DNA of 19,631 bases from Acholeplasmatales bacterium (GTDB lineage Bacteria > Bacillota_I > Bacilli_A > Acholeplasmatales > Anaeroplasmataceae). The stretch is from NCBI GenBank assembly GCA_900767915.1, contig CAAGAX010000057.1, positions 1 to 19,631 of the forward strand. Reading direction: 5' to 3'. The notes under the pieces are model-generated. The model was not told where the DNA came from, made no database searches, and was given only the letters and a program-made list of their open reading frames with translations. The position numbers and the translations under genes are program-made. Positions 6,923 through 14,416 of the stretch are shown one piece after another; the stretch's first letter is position 1; every line of letters begins with the position of its first letter.

Positions 6923-8257
6923 CTATCTACTACTATTATTATTATTATAATTTCTTCTTCTTTTTTTCTTTTGATCGTTTTTCTTTAATCTTTCAGCTAA
7001 ATCATCAATTAATGCTTGACGCTTCTTCTTATATCCAGGAGTAACCTTTTTAGCCTTAGGAATATATTTAGCTGCCTCTAATTGATAATTAGTTGTAGGC
7101 TTAACTCTATCAGCTCTAGTATTTCTACCCTTATATGGAACTAATTCCTTATTTTTAATTTCAAAATATTGAGGCTTTACTCCCTTCTTAGCTAAATTAT
7201 CTAAATAGATATTATCTAAATCCTCATATAATGAATAAACTATACCATCCTTATGCATACGACCTGTTCTACCACTTCTATGCATATAAAATTCATAATC
7301 CTTCGGTAATTCATAATTGATAATATGAGTAACACCATCAATATCAATACCTCTTGCTGCTAAATCAGTAGCTACTAAATATTGATAATCTAAATTTTTA
7401 CAGCCTTGTAGAACCTTTTTTCTTTCTCTTGGGGATAAATCACCATGCATCATCCCAACAAAATAGCCTGCCTGAGTTAAATTTTTAGTAAGCTCAATAA
7501 CAGTTTCCTTTTTATTTGCAAAAATAATACAAAAATAAGGCTGCATAGTATTTAATAAATCAACTAAAACCTCAAAACGTTCCTTGTGCTTTAATGGAAT
7601 CCAAATATGATCAATCTTAGTATCATTAGTATTATTAATATCAATAAACTCAACATTAGTCATATATTTCTTTAAATAAGGAAGTATTTTTTCAGCTACA
7701 GTAGCTGAGAAAAACATCATTTTAGCATTAGTCGCAACAGCACTTATTAAATCTAAATCTGTTGAAAATCCCTCTTCAAAGGTCATATCAACCTCATCTA
7801 CAACAAAATACTTTGAGGTATATATCTTTAATACATTTTCATCAATAGCTAAATCCTTAATTTTTCCAGGAGTACCAATAACAATTTGAGGCATATTATT
7901 ATTAAGCTTTTCAATTTCTCTATTTCTATCAGTACCACCACAATAAAGCTTTATATTTATTTTCTTATCTGAAAATGAAGCAATATGCTGAGACACCTTA
8001 TATATTTGCATTGCAAGCTCCTTAGTAGGGGCAACTATAGTTGCTTGAATTTTATAATCATCCTCATCTAAATCTTGAAAAATAGGAAGTAAAAAGGCAT
8101 GAGTTTTACCACTTCCGGTTTTTGACTTAGCTAATATATTTTTATTACCCTTTAAATTAGAAAATACTGCCTTTTGAACCTCTGTAAATTCTTTAAACTT
8201 TAAATCATTTAAAGCTCTAACAATATAATCCTTAAATTCAATTCCATCAAAAATCAT
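6923..8257 (-). CDS. cshB: DEAD-box RNA helicase, CshB-like
   Basis: ATP-dependent RNA helicase of 444 residues, probably acting on structured RNA in ribosome assembly, mRNA decay or cold adaptation. Motifs in order: F and Q motif (FKEFTEVQ, 21-28), Walker A SKTGSGKT (45-52), PTKELA (77-82), TPGK (129-132), motif II DEVD (154-157), SAT (184-186), IIFANKKE, VATDLAARGID (295-305) and HRSGRTGR (326-333). The C-terminal tail is lysine/arginine-rich and contains KKVTPGYKKK, resembling the tail of Bacillus CshB, and ends with an asparagine run. Motif II has valine where DEAD has alanine; the aspartates and glutamate needed for catalysis are kept. The start has GGAGGT upstream. The paralogue symbol is less certain than the family. 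Confidence 0.88.
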   Translation of the reverse strand: MIFDGIEFKDYIVRALNDLKFKEFTEVQKAVFSNLKGNKNILAKSKTGSGKTHAFLLPIFQDLDEDDYKIQATIVAPTKELAMQIYKVSQHIASFSDKKINIKLYCGGTDRNREIEKLNNNMPQIVIGTPGKIKDLAIDENVLKIYTSKYFVVDEVDMTFEEGFSTDLDLISAVATNAKMMFFSATVAEKILPYLKKYMTNVEFIDINNTNDTKIDHIWIPLKHKERFEVLVDLLNTMQPYFCIIFANKKETVIELTKNLTQAGYFVGMMHGDLSPRERKKVLQGCKNLDYQYLVATDLAARGIDIDGVTHIINYELPKDYEFYMHRSGRTGRMHKDGIVYSLYEDLDNIYLDNLAKKGVKPQYFEIKNKELVPYKGRNTRADRVKPTTNYQLEAAKYIPKAKKVTPGYKKKRQALIDDLAERLKKNDQKKKRRRNYNNNNSSR

Positions 8258-8283
8258 CGTTACCTACCTCCAAACATTTTTAA

Positions 8284-8312
8284 ATATTATCATTTAATAT
8301 TCCAATTTACAA
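8284..8312 (-). promoter_or_regulatory. Promoter of the cshB-like gene
   Basis: On the minus strand TTGTAA (8312-8307), a 17-base spacer and TAATAT (8289-8284). It lies in the 70-base gap after dinB, so the helicase can be expressed independently of dinB. Confidence 0.65.
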
Positions 8313-8327
8313 GAAATATTTCAAATT

Positions 8328-9518
8328 TTAATCTTTTTTTCTAAATAAAGCCTTTTCTCCATACTTTCTTTGCATTTCCTTAATTAAAGAATTAATAGAA
8401 TTCTCTTTTTCATTAATATCAGTTAATGTAAAAAGATTATATTCCTTAGGAAGATTTTTCTTATCAACTAACCCTAAAAAGCCAACTCCAACTAGTCGAT
8501 ATTGCTTTTCAGGATTATAATTTTCTTCTATAAGCTCAATAACAGCTTCAAAAAGCTCATAAAAATCATCAGAATAGTCTTCTAATGTAATTCTTCTTGT
8601 TATAGTCTGAAAATCTCCATCCCTTAATGTAATTGCGACTCCTCTAGTCATATATTTATCCTTAATAAGTTTGCTGTAGAGTTCTCTAGTTAATCTTCTT
8701 TCTTCATATATTATTTCATCTATTGTCGTTTTAAAAACATCAAATGTTACAGAAGTAGAAATACTATTCGATTCACTATATCTATTAGGCATAACTACAT
8801 TTGATGAATTACCTAATATATGATTATATGCATAATAAAAAGTATTTTCTCCAACTAAATTTATTATTTTATCCTTATTATCAGGATTCATAAAATCACC
8901 AATAGTTTCAATACCATTATTAATTAGCTTAGGATAAGTTTTCTTTCCAATTCCGAATATTTCCTTTACTGATAAAGGATATAATATATTAGAAACATCT
9001 CTTTTCCTTAAAACAGTAACACCTAAAGGCTTTTTTATATCAGAAGCCATCTTAGCTAAAAATAATGTTGGGGCTATTCCAATTGAACAAGGAAGAGATA
9101 ATTCCTCTAAAAGCCTAGCTTGAATTTCCTTAGCTAAAACAATAGGATGTCGTGTCTTTGCTATTTCTGTCATATCAGCATATAGCTCATCTATACTCGC
9201 AACCTCAATTATGTTAGTATATCCCTTAATCATATCAATAAATTTATTATGATAATCTACATATATTTTATAGCTAGGATTAACAGTAATTAATGAAGGA
9301 AGCCTTTGATATGCTTCACTTAATGGCATTGCTGAATTAATTCCAAATTTTCTTGCTTCATAGCTAGCAGTAGAAATTACTCCCTTATAAGAATTTTCTC
9401 TTCCAATAGCGAATGCCTTACCTCTTAAAGATGGATCAAGGATACATGCTACAGAACAAAAAAATTGATTCATATCAATATGAAATATAATTTTAACATG
9501 ATTTTCCTTTTTTTCCAT
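8328..9518 (-). CDS. dinB: Y-family DNA polymerase IV (DinB)
   Basis: Translesion DNA polymerase of 396 residues. The palm residues for metal binding are visible in HIDMNQFF (about 13-20), whose second phenylalanine is a likely steric gate against ribonucleotides, and in the catalytic SIDELY (normally SIDEAY). Then come SIGIAPTLFLAKMASDIKKP (family SxGxxxNKxLAKxAS pattern), the HhH segment VKEIFGIGKKTYPKL, and the little-finger domain (about 245-370) with YRLVGVGFLGLV. The start has a GGAAGAAG-type ribosome binding site. No obvious SOS box (CGAACn4GTTCG) is seen in its promoter. No terminator hairpin is evident between it and the cshB-like gene, so readthrough is likely. Confidence 0.9.
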   Translation of the reverse strand: MEKKENHVKIIFHIDMNQFFCSVACILDPSLRGKAFAIGRENSYKGVISTASYEARKFGINSAMPLSEAYQRLPSLITVNPSYKIYVDYHNKFIDMIKGYTNIIEVASIDELYADMTEIAKTRHPIVLAKEIQARLLEELSLPCSIGIAPTLFLAKMASDIKKPLGVTVLRKRDVSNILYPLSVKEIFGIGKKTYPKLINNGIETIGDFMNPDNKDKIINLVGENTFYYAYNHILGNSSNVVMPNRYSESNSISTSVTFDVFKTTIDEIIYEERRLTRELYSKLIKDKYMTRGVAITLRDGDFQTITRRITLEDYSDDFYELFEAVIELIEENYNPEKQYRLVGVGFLGLVDKKNLPKEYNLFTLTDINEKENSINSLIKEMQRKYGEKALFRKKD

Positions 9519-9544
9519 TTTCTTCTTCCTTTTTAAAACAAATT

Positions 9545-9573
9545 ATTATATAATTATTGTGTTTTAATTATAA
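9545..9573 (-). promoter_or_regulatory. dinB promoter
   Basis: On the minus strand TTATAA (9573-9568), a 17-base spacer and a perfect TATAAT (9550-9545). The -35 also overlaps a plus-strand TATAAC (9569-9574) that could serve the small membrane-protein gene, so the two promoters would face each other over the same DNA. Confidence 0.5.
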
Positions 9574-9599
9574 CATTTTTTATTAAGTAGGTGAAGAGT

Positions 9600-9788
9600 A
9601 TGGCTAACAAGAAAAAAAATAATTATAATATTAAAAAAAATGATACTGAAAAAATAAAAGAGAAAAAGAATTCTTATGGCAATCCTGTAAATACTTTATG
9701 GGGTAGAATAATAATTTTTGTACTTGCATTCGCAATGTGCTTTGGTGGTTTATTTGGTTTAATAATGGCAATAATCAATAACCTATAA
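9600..9788 (+). CDS. Small basic single-pass membrane protein
   Basis: From the ATG at 9600 the product has 62 residues: a highly charged lysine- and asparagine-rich N-terminal half (KKKNNYNIKK, EKIKEKK), then NTLWGR and one hydrophobic segment (about 39-60, FVLAFAMCFGGLFGLIMAI). A cytoplasmic N-terminus is expected. The upstream GTG at 9591 lies inside the AGGTG Shine-Dalgarno, so the ATG is the better start. It is followed by its own terminator, which supports a real monocistronic gene. Such short DUF4044-like or hypothetical membrane proteins occur in low-GC Gram-positives; I cannot assign a function. Confidence 0.7.
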   Translation: MANKKKNNYNIKKNDTEKIKEKKNSYGNPVNTLWGRIIIFVLAFAMCFGGLFGLIMAIINNL

Positions 9789-9799
9789 TTTATAATTAT

Positions 9800-9830
9800 A
9801 AAGAGGTCATATGACCTCTTTTTATTTTTT
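9800..9830. terminator. Bidirectional terminator between the small membrane protein and spoIVB
   Basis: Positions 9800-9821 are a perfect palindrome (AAAGAGGTCAT and its complement), followed on the plus strand by a long T-rich run to 9830. It ends the plus-strand gene at 9788 and can also end the minus-strand spoIVB, whose stop codon begins in the T-tract. Confidence 0.85.
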
Positions 9831-10828
9831 TATTCTACTATTTTTATATCCATATCCTGAAACATCCATTCAATATAAATACCATATCCTAATGTACTAT
9901 CTTTAAGTGAAACATGGGTAATAGCGCCAACAAGTGCTCCATCCTGAATAATAGGACTTCCAGACATTCCTTGAACAATTCCTCCAGTTTTCTTTAATAA
10001 TTTTTCATCTGTTATCTTTAAGGTTATGCCCTTTACATCTTTTTCATCTTGCTTTTCTAATCCTATTATCTGAACTTTAAAATCCTCAACATTTACTCCA
10101 TCAATACACGTTTTAATAATTGCCTCACCTAAATGTACATTTTCTCTTGTTTTAAAAGGAATTTCTATTAGATTATCATCTTGAAATCTACTATTAGTTA
10201 CCCCATGAACACCACTATTAGTATTTTTACTAATACTACCAATAGCTTTACCTATAATCTTTGCTTGCTTTTCACCTGCATGATTCCTAGTAGGCATAAC
10301 AATACCTGTAACCTCAGCCTTATAAATTTCCCCATCAATAAAGCTACTATCCGTTATTTTATGACCTAAGCTTCCAAAAATATTAGCATCCTTTATATAA
10401 TAGGTTAATGTTCCTACTCCTTGAATACTATCCTTAATATATAATCCTAATGAATAACCATTATCTGTTTTAGCTGGTGTAATATAAGAAGATACTATAT
10501 TAGTACCCCTTCTATATTGAATAGGTATTTCCTTATCATCTACAACCTTTAATATTGATAATAAATCTTCCTTAGTCCAAACCTCTCTATTATGTAATGA
10601 TACAATATAATCGCCCTCTTTAAGACCAGTTTTATCCCATGGCTTATATATTTTCTTATTATTTATAACACCAAAAGTACCAACAACCTCTATACCATTA
10701 TGAAGCTTAATTCCTATTGCCTCTCCCCCTACATATATCTTATCATCCTTACTAAGATTATAAGCTTTTATTTTTATACCAAATATAAACGTTATAAAAA
10801 TAATCATTGAAATGATAATTTTTTTCAT
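9830..10828 (-). CDS. spoIVB: SpoIVB-type S55 serine peptidase
   Basis: In Bacillus, SpoIVB is made in the forespore, is exported to the intermembrane space and cuts SpoIVFA, which triggers pro-sigma-K processing. This 332-residue copy (Bacillus about 425) has an N-terminal hydrophobic anchor or signal (about 1-22), a PDZ domain (about 30-115, with GLKEGDYIVSLHNREVW), then the S55 domain. The catalytic triad can be placed by its context and spacing: H156 in GSLGHKI, D274 in KITDEKLL and S289 in GIVQGMSGSP, with 15 residues between Asp and Ser as in the Bacillus enzyme. The C-terminal THVSLKDSTLGYGIYIEWM is also typical. The start has GAGGTG. No other sporulation gene is nearby, unlike the Bacillus spoIVB-spo0A arrangement. 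Confidence 0.93.
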   Translation of the reverse strand: MKKIIISMIIFITFIFGIKIKAYNLSKDDKIYVGGEAIGIKLHNGIEVVGTFGVINNKKIYKPWDKTGLKEGDYIVSLHNREVWTKEDLLSILKVVDDKEIPIQYRRGTNIVSSYITPAKTDNGYSLGLYIKDSIQGVGTLTYYIKDANIFGSLGHKITDSSFIDGEIYKAEVTGIVMPTRNHAGEKQAKIIGKAIGSISKNTNSGVHGVTNSRFQDDNLIEIPFKTRENVHLGEAIIKTCIDGVNVEDFKVQIIGLEKQDEKDVKGITLKITDEKLLKKTGGIVQGMSGSPIIQDGALVGAITHVSLKDSTLGYGIYIEWMFQDMDIKIVE

Positions 10829-10892
10829 TTTTTCACCTCAATAATAGTATTTATAATAAAAATTATTTTAATATCCACTTTTTTCCATAATA

Positions 10893-10901
10893 TGCTATAA
10901 T
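10893..10901 (+). promoter_or_regulatory. Extended -10 element before the HAD gene
   Basis: TGCTATAAT is a perfect extended -10. No good -35 lies 17 bases upstream. Predicted initiation near 10908 would leave a leader of under ten bases and trim the AGGTG (10907-10911), so either the message is nearly leaderless or this box is not the true promoter. Confidence 0.45.
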
Positions 10902-10916
10902 GGACTAGGTGATAAA

Positions 10917-11720
10917 ATGATTAAATTAATTGCAATAGACTTAGATGGCACATTATTTGATGCTAAAAAAAACATATCTAAAGAAAATATAGAAGCAATA
11001 AAAAAAGCAAAGGAAAAAGGAATTAAGGTAGTAATAGCTACAGGAAGACCTATTAGTGGTGTTAAACCTATCCTTGAACAATTAAATTTAACCACAACTG
11101 AGGATTATGTTATTATTTATAATGGAGCAAAGGTATATAATGTTGGTACAGAGGAAATAATCTTCTCTTCTATAATTAATGGTAAGGATGTAAAGGATTT
11201 ATATAATGAATCATTAAGATTAAACGTTAATTTCCATGCATTTAGAAAAAATGAAGAATTAATCACTCCTAAGCATAACCCTTATACAGATGTTGAATCA
11301 AATATAAATCATGTAAAAGATAATTTATTTGACTTTAATAAAATTAATGATAATGATGAATTCCTAAAGGCAATGATGGTTGATAGTGATGAAAATATTA
11401 CCAAAATAATGCCTTTAGTAAATCCTAAATATATTGAAAAGTATTCTATGGTAAGAAGCTCTAAAATCTTCTTAGAGTTTCTAAATAAATCAACTCATAA
11501 GGGTCATGCTCTTACTGCCTTAGCTAAATATTTAAATATCTCAATTGATGAGGTTATGGCAATAGGAGATGCTGGAAATGATTTACCTATGATTGAAATT
11601 GCAGGTATTGGTGTTGCAATGGAAAATGCCTTTAAAGAGGTTAAGGATAAAGCAGATAAAATAACACTTGATAATGAAAATTCAGGTGTAGCATATGCAA
11701 TTTTAAATTATGCAATGTAG
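10917..11720 (+). CDS. Cof-type HAD-IIB phosphatase
   Basis: Haloacid dehalogenase-superfamily hydrolase of 267 residues, full length for the Cof/YidA group, which acts on sugar phosphates and similar small phosphorylated compounds. Motif I is AIDLDGTLFD (nucleophile D8 and acid D10), motif II VIATGRP, motif III the lysine in STHKGHALTALA, and motif IV MAIGDAGNDLPMI with the metal-binding aspartates. The C2-type cap lies between motifs II and III. The substrate cannot be read from the sequence. The stop TAG overlaps the Shine-Dalgarno of tmcAL, and the same AGGTGATAAA precedes both genes, so this heads a four-gene plus-strand operon ending with ispH. Confidence 0.9.
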   Translation: MIKLIAIDLDGTLFDAKKNISKENIEAIKKAKEKGIKVVIATGRPISGVKPILEQLNLTTTEDYVIIYNGAKVYNVGTEEIIFSSIINGKDVKDLYNESLRLNVNFHAFRKNEELITPKHNPYTDVESNINHVKDNLFDFNKINDNDEFLKAMMVDSDENITKIMPLVNPKYIEKYSMVRSSKIFLEFLNKSTHKGHALTALAKYLNISIDEVMAIGDAGNDLPMIEIAGIGVAMENAFKEVKDKADKITLDNENSGVAYAILNYAM

Positions 11721-11728
11721 GTGATAAA

Positions 11729-12814
11729 TTGAAAAAAATAGGTATTATTGCTGAATATAATCCTTTACATAATGGTCATTTATACCATTTTCAAGAAATT
11801 AAAAGATTAGCAAATCCTGATTTAATAATTACAATTATCTCTTCATCATTTACAATGCGTGGTGACTTATCTATTTATGATAAATTTACTAAAGCTTTTC
11901 AAGTATTAGAATTAGGAAGTGATATAATATTAGAGCTTCCATTTATGTATACACTTGAAAGAGCTGATATTTTTGCTAAAAATACTGTTGACTTTTTAAA
12001 TTTAGCAAATGTAGATGAGATATGGATTGGTAGTGAAGAAAACAATATAAAGATTTATGAGGAATGCTATTTAAAGGAAAAAAATATAATAAAAAATAAT
12101 TCACTTTCTTTAAAGAAAAATACATTAGAAAGCTATCCTTTTTCTTCTAATGATCTTTTAGGATATTTTTATTATAAAAGAATTAAGGATAAGAATTATA
12201 ATATAAAGCTTAAAACAATTAAAAGAATAAAATCTAGCTATAATTCTAAAGAATTAGAATCATTTGATATTGCTTCAGCAACCTCTATTAGATATAATTT
12301 AGATAAGCTAGAACAATATTGTCCAGAATTTGTATATAAGAATAATAGAATTTTAGATGAAAAGCTTCTATTTCCCTTTATAAAATATAAAATTCTATCA
12401 TCAACAAATGATGATTTAAAAAAAATATTTATGGTTGATGAAGGAATAGAAAATAGATTATTAACTATATCAAATATTAATACATTAGAAGAATTAATAT
12501 CTTATTTAGCAAATAAAAAATATTCTTATACAAGAATAAAAAGAATGCTAATGTATATACTTATGAATATAACCAAGGATGAAGCTAATCTAATATTAAA
12601 TAATGATATATCATTTATAAGAGTATTAGGCTTTAATTCTAAAGGAAGAGAATATTTAAACAAGATAAAAAAAGATATAAAAATATATACAAATATTAAA
12701 AATAGTAATAATTTAGCTTTAGCTATTGAACTAAAAATTAGTAAAATATTAGATTCTATCTATAATACTAATTTATTAAAGCTAGAACAAATAGGACCAA
12801 TTAAAGGAGAATAA
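11729..12814 (+). CDS. tmcAL: tRNA(Met) cytidine acetate ligase TmcAL
   Basis: YlbM-family enzyme that forms N4-acetylcytidine at the wobble position of elongator tRNA-Met from acetate and ATP. The 361 residues include the nucleotidyltransferase-like signature GIIAEYNPLHNGHLYH (5-20, with HNGH as HxGH motif), SSSFTMRGDLSIYDKF (family MRGE/D segment), ELPFMYTLERAD, and IASATSIRYNL. It starts with TTG at 11729, placed by an AGGTG seven bases upstream and by the conserved KKIGIIAEYNP N-terminus. It is slightly shorter than Bacillus YlbM, with a lysine/asparagine-rich C-terminal half typical of this AT-rich genome. It ends one base before uppS. Confidence 0.9.
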   Translation: MKKIGIIAEYNPLHNGHLYHFQEIKRLANPDLIITIISSSFTMRGDLSIYDKFTKAFQVLELGSDIILELPFMYTLERADIFAKNTVDFLNLANVDEIWIGSEENNIKIYEECYLKEKNIIKNNSLSLKKNTLESYPFSSNDLLGYFYYKRIKDKNYNIKLKTIKRIKSSYNSKELESFDIASATSIRYNLDKLEQYCPEFVYKNNRILDEKLLFPFIKYKILSSTNDDLKKIFMVDEGIENRLLTISNINTLEELISYLANKKYSYTRIKRMLMYILMNITKDEANLILNNDISFIRVLGFNSKGREYLNKIKKDIKIYTNIKNSNNLALAIELKISKILDSIYNTNLLKLEQIGPIKGE

Positions 12815-12815
12815 A

Positions 12816-13538
12816 ATGAAAGAAATTAATCCAGAAAGAATGCCAAACCATATTGCTATTATATTAGATGGAAATGGTAGATGGGCTAAAAAAAGAATGA
12901 TGCCTAGAACTTTAGGTCATAGAAAGGGTGCATTTAATATCAGAGATATAACAAGAGCCTGTCTTGATCTTGGTATTAAGTATTTAACAGTATTTTGCTT
13001 TTCAACAGAAAACTGGAAAAGACCTCAAGAGGAAGTTAATTACATTATGACTGCCCCTATTAGATTTTTAAAAAAATATCATAAGGATATTGTTAACTCT
13101 AGAGCTAAAATTCAAGCTATAGGTAGACGTGATAGACTACCAGCTGAATTTCTAGAAATGCTAACTGATTTAGAGGAATCTACTAAAGATCATACTGGAA
13201 TTACCCTAACACTATGTATTGATTATGGCAGCTATGATGAAATAACTACTGCTGTTAAAGAAATAGCTACTTTAGTTAAGGATGGCAAATTAGAAATAAA
13301 TGATATAACTGAAAAAACAATAGAAAATCATTTATTTACTAAAGATCTTCCTCCACTTGATTTATTAATTAGAACATCTGGAGAATTAAGAATTTCTAAC
13401 TTTTTACTATGGCAATTAGCTTATTCTGAGCTATACTTTACTGATACATTATGGCCTGATTTTGATAAAAAGGAATTAGAAAAGGCTATAATTGACTACC
13501 AATCACGTGATAGACGCTTTGGTGGATTAAAAAAATGA
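12816..13538 (+). CDS. uppS: Isoprenyl (undecaprenyl diphosphate) synthase
   Basis: cis-Prenyltransferase that extends farnesyl diphosphate with isopentenyl diphosphate to make undecaprenyl diphosphate, the lipid carrier for cell wall synthesis. The 240 residues begin with the diphosphate-binding signature HIAIILDGNGRWAKK (12-26), where D18 is the catalytic aspartate. Then come LGHRKGA, VFCFSTENWKRP (substrate-binding), and LLIRTSGELRISNFLLWQ with the arginine and serine that bind IPP. The C-terminus has SELYFTDTLWPDF and RDRRFGG. It lies immediately after tmcAL and overlaps ispH by four bases (ATGA), so it is translationally coupled to an enzyme that supplies its IPP. Confidence 0.96.
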   Translation: MKEINPERMPNHIAIILDGNGRWAKKRMMPRTLGHRKGAFNIRDITRACLDLGIKYLTVFCFSTENWKRPQEEVNYIMTAPIRFLKKYHKDIVNSRAKIQAIGRRDRLPAEFLEMLTDLEESTKDHTGITLTLCIDYGSYDEITTAVKEIATLVKDGKLEINDITEKTIENHLFTKDLPPLDLLIRTSGELRISNFLLWQLAYSELYFTDTLWPDFDKKELEKAIIDYQSRDRRFGGLKK

Positions 13539-14401
13539 AAATCAATAAAATAACACCTCAAGGCTATTGTGGTGGAGTAAAACATGCTTTAGATATTGTT
13601 AATAAAGCTATTAATGATAAAAATACAAAAAGACCTATTTATTTATTAGGCCAAATAATACATAATAGTCATGTTATTAATAAAATTAAAGAAAATGGTG
13701 TAATAGTATTAGATGATAAATCAAAAACTAAGCTAGAGATATTAGATGAAATTGAAAATGGTACAGTTATTTTTTCAGCCCATGGAGTTTCTCCATTAAT
13801 ATATGAAAAGGCTAAAAATAAGAATTTAAATATTATAGATGCAACATGTAGTAATGTATTAATTGTACATAAAAAAATATTAGAATTTATCAATAAGGGC
13901 TATTCTATAGTATATATAGGAACTAAAAATCATCCTGAATGTGAAGGAGTATTAGGAATATCAAATTCAATTTATTTCGTCACTAATATAGATGATATTA
14001 ATAATCTTTCAATTAACAATGATAAAATATATGTAACTAATCAAACAACATTATCTTTATTTGATATTAAAGAAATGTTTAATTTAATTAAAGAAAAATA
14101 TCCCAACTCTATTATTGAAGATAAAATATGTAACGCGACAACCATAAGACAAGAGGCAGTAGCATATCAAGAGCATGTAGATTTATGTATTGTTGTAGGG
14201 GATAAAAAAAGTAGTAATACAAAAAAGCTTGCTATAGTAGCAAGGGAAATTGCCCATATTAAAACAATTTTATGTGAAGATTTAGAATCATTAGATAAAA
14301 ATGCTTTAATAGGAATAAATAGTGTTTCTATTACTTCTGGAGCTTCAACACCAGACTATATAGTTGAAGAAATAATTGAATATTTAAAAAAGATGGACTA
14401 A
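13535..14401 (+). CDS. ispH: 4-hydroxy-3-methylbut-2-enyl diphosphate reductase
   Basis: Last enzyme of the MEP pathway: an iron-sulfur protein that reduces HMBPP to IPP and DMAPP. The 288 residues contain the three cluster cysteines C12 (GYCGGV), C105 (DATCSNV) and C199 (ICNATTIRQEA), the substrate-binding histidines H43 (IIHNSHV), H83 (SAHGVSP) and H133, and the catalytic glutamate E135 (NHPECEG). The C-terminal SITSGASTP is conserved. It is complete and overlaps uppS by ATGA. Its TAA stop lies inside the loop of the terminator it shares with convergent dxs. Confidence 0.96.
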   Translation: MKINKITPQGYCGGVKHALDIVNKAINDKNTKRPIYLLGQIIHNSHVINKIKENGVIVLDDKSKTKLEILDEIENGTVIFSAHGVSPLIYEKAKNKNLNIIDATCSNVLIVHKKILEFINKGYSIVYIGTKNHPECEGVLGISNSIYFVTNIDDINNLSINNDKIYVTNQTTLSLFDIKEMFNLIKEKYPNSIIEDKICNATTIRQEAVAYQEHVDLCIVVGDKKSSNTKKLAIVAREIAHIKTILCEDLESLDKNALIGINSVSITSGASTPDYIVEEIIEYLKKMD

Positions 14402-14416
14402 GCCATCTTTTTTTTT
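14391..14416. terminator. Shared bidirectional terminator of ispH and dxs
   Basis: AGATGG (14391-14396) and CCATCT (14403-14408) form the stem. The plus strand continues with eight more T residues (14409-14416), and the minus strand has six T residues on the other side. The ispH stop (14399-14401) is in the loop and the dxs stop (14415-14417) begins in the T-tract, so both genes end within 17 bases. Confidence 0.9.

Noticed and set aside
10829..10880. Sigma-G-like box (AATACTA) upstream of spoIVB
   Set aside because: The -10 looks good but the nearest GGATA-type -35 is 19-20 bases away, too far for a sigma-G promoter.
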